A DNA stretch of 64,000 bases from Microbotryomycetes sp. JL201 (lineage: Eukaryota; Basidiomycota; Microbotryomycetes). The notes below the pieces were generated by a model. That model saw nothing but the letters and a program-made list of their open reading frames with translations. It was not told where the DNA came from and made no database searches. Position 1 is the stretch's first letter; every line of letters begins with the position of its first letter. The translations under genes were made by a program, and so were the position numbers. The DNA lies in NCBI GenBank assembly GCA_033819885.1, contig JAQYUZ010000059.1, forward strand, positions 1 to 64,000. The letters are read 5' to 3'. Positions 9,961-19,970 of this stretch are shown piece after piece.

Positions 9961-12219
9961 CTAATCACCAATAACGATCACGCCCACAGAATCGCCGCTT
10001 GCGCTCTTCGCCGCTCGGTTCTTGCTTGGAGCCATAACTCGGCACGCATCATCGCTCGAAGAATCGTCGCTCGACAAGAGCTCAAGCGTGTTGCGGCCCG
10101 TTTCGATAAATCTGACCGGAGCGCCTTCCTTGTTCTTCTCGGACGATTTCTGCTCGCTCCGGCAACGCGGCATCCTCTGCCTACTCGACCTCGGAGCGAA
10201 AGGGTCAGACGATGAGAAGATGCTTTTTCGATTGTCAAACGCCGCGCGTATCTCCTCGTCCGAAAACTCTTCGCTGTCATTGTCCGGAGTGGGCGTGCGA
10301 GCTCGCCTCACGCGCTCCACAAAGTCGGCCTTGGTTTGTTCTGCAACCGAAAGCAGAGTCGACTGTCCTTTCGTTTGTTGTGCAGCGGATTCGCGGCGCA
10401 CAGACGGCTTGGTCGGAGAAAGGTAAGATGAAATCTTTTGGTTCCTCTGTGACGTTGGGGGGACTTTGCTCTTCTGAGGCGACGCAGACAGACCGAGGCG
10501 CCGTCGTTCCTCGCGTTCGGCTTTTCGGGCTTGGACGGCAGCAGCCTCTTCCGCTTTGCGCCTCTTCTTTTCCTCGCGGCGGTGCTCCCAAGCATCTGCC
10601 ATCTCTCTGAAGAGCGGATGGCTCTTGATCAGCTTAACAGGAACGTCATGTCGCCAGTCGCCAATCTGTAGATCCTTGAGTTCTGCAGTCCGCCTTCCTG
10701 TGCCTACATTGTGTGGTCCGTCCGGCCATTTGTCAATCTCTGGCAAGGCGAGGCGAGTCGTTCTTGCAACGACGTCTTTGTCCATTTCAACAGTATAGCT
10801 GTCCACGTGACCACTGCATATTTTCGTTTGGCGTTGGACAATGTTGCAGACAACTGATCCCGTCGGTACGCTGAGACTGAATTGCGAGAGCGAGCGAGGA
10901 ACATTCTTGTCGATGGCAATGGCGGCCTGTCGGATCTCTCGGTGCACAAAATAGGGGTACAAGCTGCGACAGAGCGTTGTCTCGACTTCTTTCTTGCTCC
11001 ACTGAAAGGTATCGATGCACCACAACACGAGATCGGCGACAGGAATGTCTTTGTCAAACTCTGTTATTGGTTGACGTTTGTGTCCATGTACGGGAGGGTC
11101 CAAGTAGGCATCGAGCACAGGAATGGAAAAGGCGGCAGAGTCCTGACGCAAGGCTTTCGCTCCAACAAAGTTGCGCTGGCTAGACATTTTATGGGTGTTT
11201 GTTTCCAATTCGACGGCAATGCGCTCTTTCCAGTCTTTCAGGAACAGTTGAAATCGTCCTGGCTCGTGCCGAAGCTCGTTGTATTTAGCCACGAGCTCCG
11301 GCCCAAGACGAGGTGCATCGTCACCAAAGTCGCACCTCGCCAGCGCCTGAGCTCCTGTCATCCCGATTTTTCCGACTCCGTTTCCGGCGTAGTCGGCTCC
11401 GGTAAGCAGGCCAATCAGGACAAATGAGGCTCGATCAAGCCCCGTCAAGTGTTCAATGTGCTTTAAAGTATAGATCCGGTACGAATGGTCCTTTTCGTAT
11501 GGAATGCCGTCAGGCGCATCTTCGCAGACATGGGGGTGCAGCGGTCGAATGTCCTTGTTGCCCGAGAGTCCGAGAGAGTTGTGCCGCAGAACCTTCGGTC
11601 CGCCGAACAGAAGAACGTCGCTGTCATCCTGAGTTGCCCAAATCAAAGTTGAGCTTGCAAGCTGAGCTGACGTACTCGTGTTGACTCACACTTAGAATGG
11701 CATCAATCTCCCCTCGATTCGCCATGAACGCCAGTTCCGCCTCTCCGTCGCCTTTCGCCACGAGCCAGGGAAGACCAAGTATGTCGAGTAGGCGCGTGAG
11801 TAAAGAGTGTGGACTTCTGGTCGGAAAAGGAGAACGGATCCGCCTTGCCTCTGCTTCCGTGGCGGGAGGTGTGGGCGAGTTCTTCCAGGCTGGCTTTTCA
11901 TGACCGTCGAATACAAAGATGGGCAGCACGCCGTGGCACATCAGGCCGAGAATTCGCAGAAAGAGGATTCTTACGTCTGCATTGCTATTCATGCGCTCGA
12001 CTCGTCAGTTGCGAGTCAGTCAACACGCGCGAAACCCACTCACACTCCCCACTTATCCGGCGTGTTGCGAACATGGTAGTGCCAAGCAGTGGCATCGATA
12101 CCCAAGCGGAACCCGTGGTACTCGTTGCGATTAAAATGCATTGCAGCGAGATGCTGAATCGTCGAGTGGTCGACAGCATTCAGGTCCTCAATCACCTTCC
12201 ACAGTGCTGTGACGCCCAT
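9961..12219 (-). CDS. YEN1: Holliday-junction resolvase, Yen1/GEN1 type (XPG/Rad2 family)
   Basis: Structure-selective nuclease that cuts Holliday junctions and other branched DNA in recombination repair. The ATG at 12219 gives MGVTALWKVIEDLNA, the invariant N-terminal start of the XPG family. The N-domain continues with GFRLGIDATAWHYHVRN and GVLPIFVFDGHEKPAWK; the I-domain has AKGDGEAELAFMANRGEIDA joined by an intron to ILSDDSDVLLFGG, preserving the acidic metal ligands. ADYAGNGVGKIGMTGAQALA is the helix-hairpin DNA-binding element. A long, basic, Ser-rich C-terminal region follows (about 250 residues, with SSDDSSSDDA near the end), consistent with the disordered, phospho-regulated tail of Yen1. 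PFVFDG-type spacing and the long tail favour Yen1/GEN1 over FEN1 or Exo1. Stop at 9961. Confidence 0.85.
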
Positions 12220-12666
12220 GACGAGGCGCTCAGGCGTAGTCAAGGCCGATGTAGCGCTTCACAGCGGCATGGCCGGAGTGAGTAAGGCGGACAAGGTAGG
12301 GCAGCCTTCGGGGCCAGAGCGCCAGCTTGTCCAGTGAAGACCCTAAATCCCGTGTAGCTGATCAACTGAGTTGATTGCGTTCCTGAGCATACCTTCAGAA
12401 GCGTGCTCCTCGTTCGCGGCATTCAGCTGTATTTTCATCATTCGCGCTGCCAAAGTCAACGGTTGTGGCGGAGGAGCCTCCTCATAGATATTCAGACAAG
12501 CGGTCGATCATACATTCTGGGATTCTCGGCGAATCCTTGCGCCCCGCGCTCACCGAGGAGCATCTATTGTCGATTTCAGAAGCAGACTGCCATAGATTTC
12601 TGTTCGAAGTAGTTGTTGCATCAAATGGTTATGAAACGATAACCACATCTCGTCCGGCGCTCAATA
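12220..12666. other. Intergenic region between thioredoxin and Yen1 genes
   Basis: Both neighbours are on the minus strand, so this holds the thioredoxin 3' end and the Yen1 promoter. A 71-codon plus-strand frame (12465-12680) exists but lacks any recognisable protein pattern. Nothing else is supported. Confidence 0.45.
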
Positions 12667-13207
12667 TTATCGACCGCTGATTTCTTCTAAGAACGCTTGC
12701 ACGCGTGGCGCAGGTAAAGCGCCAGTGAATTGCCCGACGGGCTCACCGTTCCTGAACGCGACGACGGTCGGGAGCGCCCTGATTTTATACTTCATTGCCA
12801 GCTCTTGCTGGTCGTCCGTGTTGACAGTCATGAGGTCGAATTTTTCAGACTCGGGCTTGACGAGTTGCTTCAGAACTGAGACCGAAGAAGTTTGCGGTGC
12901 AGGCAAAGCGAAGATCAGCGCTGAGTGATGTGTTGCACATGATCTTTCGACATCGCCTCGCTTTGCTAAGCTGCTTTTGCCACTGATCGCTCGGAACCCC
13001 GAACTTACGCGGAGTGAGCGCTCGGCAGGGCCCGCACCAGTCGGCGTAGAAATCGACAAGAACAGTCTTCGATCCAGACACTGCTTGCGTAAATCGCTCA
13101 GGAGAGGCGTCGAGGATGTGTTGTCGACCGGTTGCCGTCGCATGGAACTGTCGCGAAGAGCTCGCCAGGACCCTGGACAGTGTTCGGGCGGTGGGTCTCG
13201 AGATCAT
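12667..13207 (-). CDS. Thioredoxin, probably mitochondrial
   Basis: Small dithiol redox protein. Two exons. The ATG at 13207 begins a Ser/Arg/Thr-rich leader (MISRPTARTLSRVLASSSRQ) typical of matrix import, followed by ILDASPERFTQAVSGSKTVL and the active site DFYADWCGPCRALTP. A GT-AG intron interrupts the Pro-Leu after the active site; exon 2 resumes LLKQLVKPESEKFDLMTVN and carries the cis-Pro loop IRALPTVVAFRNGEPVGQF before the C-terminal helix. Stop at 12667-12669. All canonical catalytic residues are present. Length (about 150 residues) equals a thioredoxin domain plus presequence. Confidence 0.93.
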
Positions 13208-13811
13208 TACTGGTGATCCAGAGACGAGTGAGGGGGCAGTGGACGGAAGAATGGCAAGTTGAGAGCGTTCTCTCTCGCTCGCTCTGAATCGTAGAGCCGT
13301 CCTGCTCCGTGCCAGAGTGTTTCAATTATCATGGGAACGCGGTTCTCTCATTATGTACAAACAATCGAGGGCGAGTGCTGCTAGGAATTACAAGGGAACT
13401 TGGCCCACTTTTCTGATCTCGCCTCGCGCCCGAAAAGTGAGCCACAACAACACACGTGTGGTAATAATGTCGGTCTGACCGCACAAGCTGCACCCGGGTG
13501 AACACATACTATCTGTCAGAGGTGTTTCAATGAACAGAGACGCGTCCAGCGGACGCTGCGGATTGCGATCAGACCATGTTGGTCTGTCCCAGCAAACCAG
13601 CTCTGCCGACCGTTGAAAAGACTCGTGTGAAACACAAAGCAGGGGCCAGCCAAGCAAAGAGAGGCGCCGTGCCTCGAGGGCCAGGCACCTCCTCGGGGAC
13701 TTGGTAGAAAGCCAAGAAGCGCGTGCGTGACGTACTTGCTCGTCTTTCACGCTCCTAACACGCCGGCCTCGCATTTCACAGCCGTAGATCTGGCGCGTAG
13801 AGCAAGATCTG
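13208..13811. other. Intergenic region (divergent promoter)
   Basis: Lies between the minus-strand thioredoxin start and the plus-strand hydrolase start. A 153-codon minus-strand frame (13388-13849) overlaps the hydrolase's first exon and has no protein-like conservation pattern, so it is treated as chance. No other feature seen. Confidence 0.45.
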
Positions 13812-16222
13812 ATGCCGGTCGTTGAAGCTCTGCATGCTGGCAGGCGCACACCTCAGGCGGCGACCTTTCGAATTGGGTTGCCCGCAGCGTGAGTCCGTCA
13901 CGAAACGTGACATATACGCAGTGGTGCTCAAGCAATTCATGGATCCTGGAACAACCTCCTACCGCCCTGCTGTGCGTATTTGCGCCGTAAACTGACCACT
14001 GCTTTCGCGCTTTGGCCTCGCCCCTTTCAACGCGCAGCTGGCTCGCAATTGCCGCTGTCTGGTGCTTGACACCTTTGTCATGGCTGTACACGATTTGGTT
14101 CATTGCCACGTGCTCTCCAGCTCTGGCTCGAGGTCGACCGACACCAACAACGCTCGCGCTGGCGCTTCAATCCGTCATCTTCGTCTTCACAACCGCAGAG
14201 GTCATATTCTCCATCATTTACAGGTGGATGGCCATCCGAGCGAACCGTTTACGACCGCCCCCTCGGTATACACGAAAGTTCCTGCGGAGCGTCTTGAAAA
14301 GATCACTGGAAGCTGGCTTAACGATCGAAGAGGCAGAGCATGAAATAGAACAAGAGGCTGTAGCCGAGCTCAAGTCCCGCAAGCTGTCGGAGAAACTCCG
14401 TCGCAAGCTCAGCGGACGGGGAAGGAGAGCGCGGGCCTCCAGTAGTGGGCAATACGAGCTGAGGACAAGGGTCAACAGCGGTGGAGATGGCGCTACTACC
14501 CCAGAACTGGGCAAGGAGCTACAACTTGCATCAGAGCCGATCTCTTCCTCGGAGAAGTCAGCGCTTGAAGCAGTCGGCAATCCGATACAGCCACCCGCTG
14601 CCGCTCGCCGAGAAAGAGATCTCCGAATTAGAGGCGAAGACGAAGGCTACAGGTCAACTGAGAGTCTGGGTGGACGCTCCATCACAAACGGCTTCAAAAA
14701 GCAATACACTTCATCCTTCGCTGACTCGACCCTGACTCCTGAGGACGCTCGCGCTGTCGACTTTCGCTCGTGGCTCATCCATTGGTTTCTTGGCACGAAT
14801 TCGTTCGAAGACGTGCGTCGCGACAACATAGCTGAGTGGCTAGCGTGGAGCCTCTATGGGGTCACGCTCGAGCAGCTCGAGCAAGAGAGGGAAACGTGGA
14901 TCGCGAATGGCAAGCCGCCTCAACAGCACGTAGACGGCCAGCCTGACGAAGACGACGACGGTCTCGATATCACGCAGGACAAGCTTGGCCTCGTTGGTAA
15001 GCCGCGCAGCGTGCCCATCCTGTGACGTTTCTGACTGAATTGTCCCTCAGAGCATTGCATCGAAATGATTGAGGCCCGAGCGGCGTGCAAGTTTGATTCG
15101 GGCCGTAACCCGCACATCAAGACGATCCGTCTCACACTGGATCCCGTTCGGGTCACTCAGCGACCGCTGTTGCTTTACAGTAAGTCTGAGAGGGCCTTGT
15201 CGCAGGCCTTTGCTGATGTGTTACTCGCAGTGTTCGTTGCAGCGCTGCAGCTCATTGTCACGCTAAAGCTTAAGGCACGCGGGTTTACCGAGATTCGCGA
15301 TGGCGACACTCGTTATTTGATCCGCATCCCGAAAGGCTGGAAGCCATCGCGGCAGTGTCCCGAGTCGCACCGCCCATTCATGTTTGTACACGGCCTCGGC
15401 ATGGGTGTTGTGCAGTACGCCTCGATGCTGTCGTACCTCTCGTCCGTCAAGACGCTAGCACATCGTCCGATCATCATTCTCGTCCAGCCGCACATCAGCA
15501 TGTCCATCTTCACCAAGTATCATCGACTGCCGCCCTCAGAGTCGACGTGTTGTGCGGGCATTGAGCGCATGGCAAAGTCGTGGGGTTTTGACAAGTCGGG
15601 CATGACCATTCTCAGTCATTCAAACGGTACAGTGAGTAGCTTTTGGGGATCGATTGGCCGCAGGCTCCCTGCTGACAAAGTACTGTCCCAGATCGTACAT
15701 GCATGGATACTGCGTAACCTGCCGCACCTCGCCATCCGCAACGCATTTGCCGACCCAGTCACATTCCAACTTTGGGAGCCATGGGTGTGTCGCAACTTTC
15801 TCTACCAGTACAAGAATCCAAAAGAGCCGATGGAGTACATCATGCGCTATTTCGTCGCGCGCGAGCTCGGCGTTGCGTTGCTGCTGCAGCGTCATTTTGA
15901 TTGGTCGAGCAATTTATTGTGGCCGACAGAGATACCGAACGTTTACTCGCCTTGGCATACGAGCATCTTTTTGTCGAGCGAGGACGCGATTCTCAATGCG
16001 GAGAGGATGCGGCGTTACCTCCGCTCACACGGTATTCGAGAAGTCAGGCGCGGCGAGAACGTCGGACCAGGCAGAGGAGGGCTGAAAGTGCATCATGGCA
16101 AGAAGCACGGTGAATCGATGATAGGAGGATCAGGTCTCGCCTTTACTCAGATCATGGCGTGGGTGACGAGCGAAGCGAGCGAGAGTGGACTTGCCGAGGG
16201 CGATACAAGTGCAGCGGAATGA
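13812..16222 (+). CDS. Membrane-anchored alpha/beta-hydrolase (tandem copy 1, intact)
   Basis: Probable serine hydrolase of unknown substrate. The exon at 13812-13888 (MPVVEALHAGRRTPQAATFR) joins in frame, across an intron ending CGCGCAG, to two hydrophobic helices (WLAIAAVWCLTPLSWLYTIW and SVIFVFTTAEVIFSIIYRWM). A charged, Ser-rich linker of about 200 residues follows, then a second domain. The hydrolase core starts near GWKPSRQCPESHRPFMFVHG; HGLGMG supplies the oxyanion loop and ILSHSNGT is the nucleophile elbow (S-H-S-N-G, a variant of GxSxG). SSEDAIL and HHGKKHGE provide plausible acid and His. Introns at GLV/EHC and LLY/MFV are shared with the pseudogene downstream. Stop TGA at 16220-16222. 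The first exon is inferred from phase only. Confidence 0.75.
15332..15774 (+). repeat. 443-bp identical tract, copy A (inside the intact hydrolase)
   Basis: Matches 17347-17789 base for base as far as I can read: all three forward frames and the reverse frames translate identically. It starts at AAAGGCTGGAAGCC and ends at CCAACTTTG. Sequence on both sides is homologous but clearly diverged, so this is a homogenised block inside an older duplication, not a fresh duplication. Confidence 0.9.
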
Positions 16223-16572
16223 GGCATCAGGACATGGGTCATACATAGCAAACAGTCTCCCACATTGTTGTATTTACACGGCCAGGAACCTCATGACTGA
16301 AAGTGCTGCGAATCTCTGTGCTTCACATTGGAGTAGGTCACTGCGCTGAGTCAGTGTTGGTGAGCGGACGATTCGCCATCGCAAATCAGGAGCTTACTCC
16401 ACAGACTTCCGAAGAGCCGTCCCGCCACTCGGTGGCTTTCCTGCACCACCGCAATCATGCGGACAAGAAGCCCGTCCAGACTTGATTCAGTCCCAACTCT
16501 GGCCTCACTCGGTAGGCGAGTGGCGATCACGCTCTGCGAAAGCTACTGAGCGCTCACCACGTTTCTCTACAG

Positions 16573-18168
16573 CTGGCTCATTATCGGTCTGTTTAGATCG
16601 TTCACGCCTCTATGCTTCATTTATCTGCTTTCTTGCCTACTTCGGAGACCGCCTGCGTCACTCAAGGAAGTGATTTTCTGACTGTGGCCCGTGGCAGAAG
16701 TTGTATTCTATCTCGTTCACCGTTGGCTCGCAATGAAAGCTAACGCGTTGCGAGCGACGAAGACATCCTGCGCAGCTGTTCTCGAGCGGGTCTTTGAACA
16801 ATCCCTCCTCGAAAGTCATCCACTTCGACTTGAGACTGATTTGTGCTGTTGCGACGCACATGTGTCAGAGTTTCGGCAATGGCTGTTACAATGGTTCATA
16901 GGCGCAGACGATATCAGGCAGATCCACAGAATGGACATTGAAGCTTGGCTCTCTTTGAGCCTATTTGGTGACGGCCAGATACCAATGGGCACGTAAGCCG
17001 AATCAATCAGTGAGCATAAAGATGCCAAGGTTGGGCAAGACCTCATCCGCTCTGCAAGTAGCAGACTTCATGGATCTAGTGCGAAAGCGAGCAAGATGGG
17101 CTTTTGCTGAGGGATACAATCCCCGGGTGAAAAGTATTAGATTGACGTTGGATCCAGTGCGCGTGACGCACCGCCCACTCTTTCTGTATGGTGAGGCGAG
17201 CTTGTGTTTGTTTTCGCTCGACTTTGCTGAGTGTGACCTTTGCAGTGGCTATCGCAGTGGCGCAAATGATCGTGACAAGAAATCTTCAGCGGCGCGGATT
17301 CGTTGAAGTACGTAATGGGAGCACGCATTATCTTGCTCGACTACCCAAAGGCTGGAAGCCATCGCGGCAGTGTCCCGAGTCGCACCGCCCATTCATGTTT
17401 GTACACGGCCTCGGCATGGGTGTTGTGCAGTACGCCTCGATGCTGTCGTACCTCTCGTCCGTCAAGACGCTAGCACATCGTCCGATCATCATTCTCGTCC
17501 AGCCGCACATCAGCATGTCCATCTTCACCAAGTATCATCGACTGCCGCCCTCAGAGTCGACGTGTTGTGCGGGCATTGAGCGCATGGCAAAGTCGTGGGG
17601 TTTTGACAAGTCGGGCATGACCATTCTCAGTCATTCAAACGGTACAGTGAGTAGCTTTTGGGGATCGATTGGCCGCAGGCTCCCTGCTGACAAAGTACTG
17701 TCCCAGATCGTACATGCATGGATACTGCGTAACCTGCCGCACCTCGCCATCCGCAACGCATTTGCCGACCCAGTCACATTCCAACTTTGAGAGCCCTGGG
17801 TTTGCCTATCGTTCCTGTATCAGGCGCCGAGAGCACCAATGGAATACATCATGCGCTATTTTGTTGTGCGCGAGCTTGGCGTTGCTCTCGCCATGCAACG
17901 CCACTTCAGCTGGTCCAGTAACGCGTTGTGGCCCGATGAAGTCCCGAACCTGGGGTCGCCGTATCAGACGGCAATATTCTTATCGGGCGATGACCGGATC
18001 GTCAATGTCGAGCGCGTGCAGCGGCACCTGATAGCGAATGGTGTGCGCAATAAAGCAAACCACGGAGGGTTGCGGGTGTACAAGGGCAAGAGTCACGGAT
18101 TGTCGCTGAGATGCGGAGACGTGGTCATGCTCAATGACGTGCTCGAGTGGCTCAGTAGCGAGCATTAG
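16573..18168 (+). pseudogene. Tandem copy 2 of the membrane alpha/beta-hydrolase (pseudogene)
   Basis: Paralogue of the gene just upstream, about 2.0 kb downstream in the same orientation. After an acceptor at CTCTACAG it reads WLIIGLFRSFTPLCFIYLLS, later VVFYLVHRWLAMKANALR and FRQWLLQWFIGADDIRQIHR, matching copy 1's membrane and linker-end segments, but the Ser-rich linker is largely missing. The later exons (KSIRLTLDPVRVTHRPLFLY, then RRGFVEVRNGSTHYLARLPK) keep copy 1's intron position. Two in-frame TGA codons break it: 16679-16681 in the second hydrophobic segment, and 17788-17790, where copy 1 has TGG just at the end of the identical tract. Beyond that the frame stays open and homologous to the stop at 18166-18168. 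The mostly open frame suggests recent inactivation. Confidence 0.8.
17347..17789 (+). repeat. 443-bp identical tract, copy B (inside the hydrolase pseudogene)
   Basis: Partner of 15332-15774 at a constant offset of 2015 bases. It spans the oxyanion loop and nucleophile elbow of the catalytic domain. The first mismatch at its right end is the G-to-A change that makes the in-frame TGA. Confidence 0.9.
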
Positions 18169-18580
18169 AGTACGGGGCCGTGCGCAATGACGTCTGTACG
18201 CGCGCTGTAGCCTATGTAATAGGACTGTATGTTGGGCGATCGGCCGTGCGTAAGCAAGGTGGATGTGCCTTGGTATCCAGGAGAGGCGAAATAATCAGAG
18301 TGCGACCTGAAGCGACTGGCGTTTGTCTTCCCCCCACTCGCCGCGTCTCGCTCGGATCACGTCTTGAGCGTCACGAGCAGCGACGGTGCATCGAGCGGCA
18401 TCCGTTACTTCAGAGCGAGAGTCTAGCCAGCTAGCGGGTGCTGCGTCTGCTTCGACACGCGTATCTCCTTTCCTCCTTGCGCAGCACTTGGCTCGGGTCG
18501 GCAATGGTGCGCAGGCCTGTCTATTTACTTCTTCCTGTCACCAACTGACTTTGGCCCGCCGCTCGCGCTGTCATGCACAG
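18169..18580. other. Intergenic region and unresolved 5' end of the Gid8 gene
   Basis: Must contain the first coding exon of the downstream Gid8 gene, since the exon at 18581 follows an acceptor (ATGCACAG) and has no in-frame ATG. The short ATG frame near 18504 (MVRRPVYLLL) is one candidate but I could not join it convincingly. Confidence 0.35.
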
Positions 18581-19897
18581 TCCAAGAAGCCAGTTACGAC
18601 GCCAGAAGAATGGTCAAACCGCCTCGCAGGCGTTGCCATTTCGAAAGAGTGAGTGCAGCGCTTTTTCCTCGGCGACCGCACGAGAACGAGCCACGGGTTG
18701 GACGGGGCCGCACAATACAGGGATGAAACTATATCAGAAGTGGGAATCTCTCCATAGCGCAAAGCGCAACGAGGACACAACATTACTTCGCAGCTGAAAA
18801 TCGATGCGGCCCCCCGTTTTGGTCAAGAAAACGGTGTCGAAAAGACACACAACGCTGACGTGAGGGTTGCGCGCGATCCGCAGAGACATGAACGCAATCA
18901 TCGCCAACTACTTGTTTACGGAAGGCTACTCTGCAGCGGCGAGAAATTTTACGCGCGAGGCCAACATTCAACCGCCAATCGACCTCGAGAGTATTGAAAG
19001 CCGCATGGCGATACGACGCGCCGTTCAGAGTGGACAGGTCGAGAATGCAACCATCATGGTCAACGAGCTGGATCCAGAGGTGAGCCTTGCACGGCGCAAG
19101 CCACGGCGTACACGCGATCAGGTGGACGGGCAACGATTATACATTTCTATGCACCACTCTCAGAGATACCGTCCACATGGTTGTAATTACCGCTCGGATC
19201 TTGGCATCTCTTTGATGATTATAGAGACAACCACAAACGTCAACGATGAGCTCGTCCACCCGTTCGCAGTCTCGCGCCAGTTTCTGCGGTCCCTGTCGGT
19301 GTGAGCAGGCGCTGACCCCGTTGACGCCTTTTGCAGATCCTGGACACCAATCCAACTCTACATTTTCATCTGCTGCAGCTCCAGCTCATCGAGCTGATCA
19401 GGCACGGCCGCATCGCTGAAGCGCTATCCTTTGCACAACTCGAGTTGGCTCCCAAGGGCGAAGAGAATCCTCAGTTCCTCAAGGAGCTGGAACGGACCAT
19501 GGCTTTGCTTGCATTCGAGCTACCAAAGCTAGCGGCGACCGGTGGCACAGTTGTGACAGCACCTGCGCCTGTTCCAAGTACGACCGGGAAGCGATCAAAG
19601 AGTGGAGCTAGCTCGGCCACGGCATCCGCTGCAGACGCAGCGCCACCGCCTATGCCAGAGGCCATCTCGTCCTTGCTTGATCAGAGCCAGCGACTACGGA
19701 CAGCCGCCGAACTCAATGCCGCCATTCTATCCGCGCAGTCGCACAGCAAAGATCCCAAGCTGCCCGGCCTCATGAAGATGCTCGTGTGGGGCGAGACAAT
19801 GTTGGCAGAGAAAGGAGCAGAGTTTCCTAAGTGGGACTTTCACCAGTTGCTGGCCCCTTCAAGATCGATTGACGACCCGGAAGCGATGATGTTATAA
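18581..19897 (+). CDS. GID8: GID E3 ligase complex subunit 8 (LisH-CTLH-CRA protein)
   Basis: Scaffold subunit of the GID/CTLH ubiquitin ligase that degrades gluconeogenic enzymes in yeast. Exons read KKPVTTPEEWSNRLAGVAIS, then DMNAIIANYLFTEGYSAAAR (LisH), ESIESRMAIRRAVQSGQVE and LDPEILDTNPTLHFHLLQLQ (CTLH), then RHGRIAEALSFAQLELAPKG and the CRA region to the stop at 19895-19897. A Ser/Ala/Pro-rich insert sits in the CRA half. The intron at 19081-19336 is 256 nt, several times the local norm. The first coding exon is missing from this call and lies upstream of 18581. The LisH-CTLH order and the near full-length match make Gid8 more likely than Gid7 or RanBPM homologues, which carry extra WD40 or SPRY domains. 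Confidence 0.87.
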
Positions 19898-19970
19898 ACG
19901 GCGATGGCTTTACATGATTTTTGCTGTACCCTCAGTTACTTGTTGTTCAAATTCTCTACACTGCTTTGGC

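Noticed and set aside
13388-13849. A 153-codon minus-strand frame between thioredoxin and the hydrolase
   Set aside because: Overlaps the inferred first exon of the hydrolase, starts without supporting context and has no protein-like conservation.
16457-16572. A possible first exon for the hydrolase pseudogene (ATG at 16457)
   Set aside because: Its phase does not fit the following acceptor in the homologous frame, and the copy is broken in any case.
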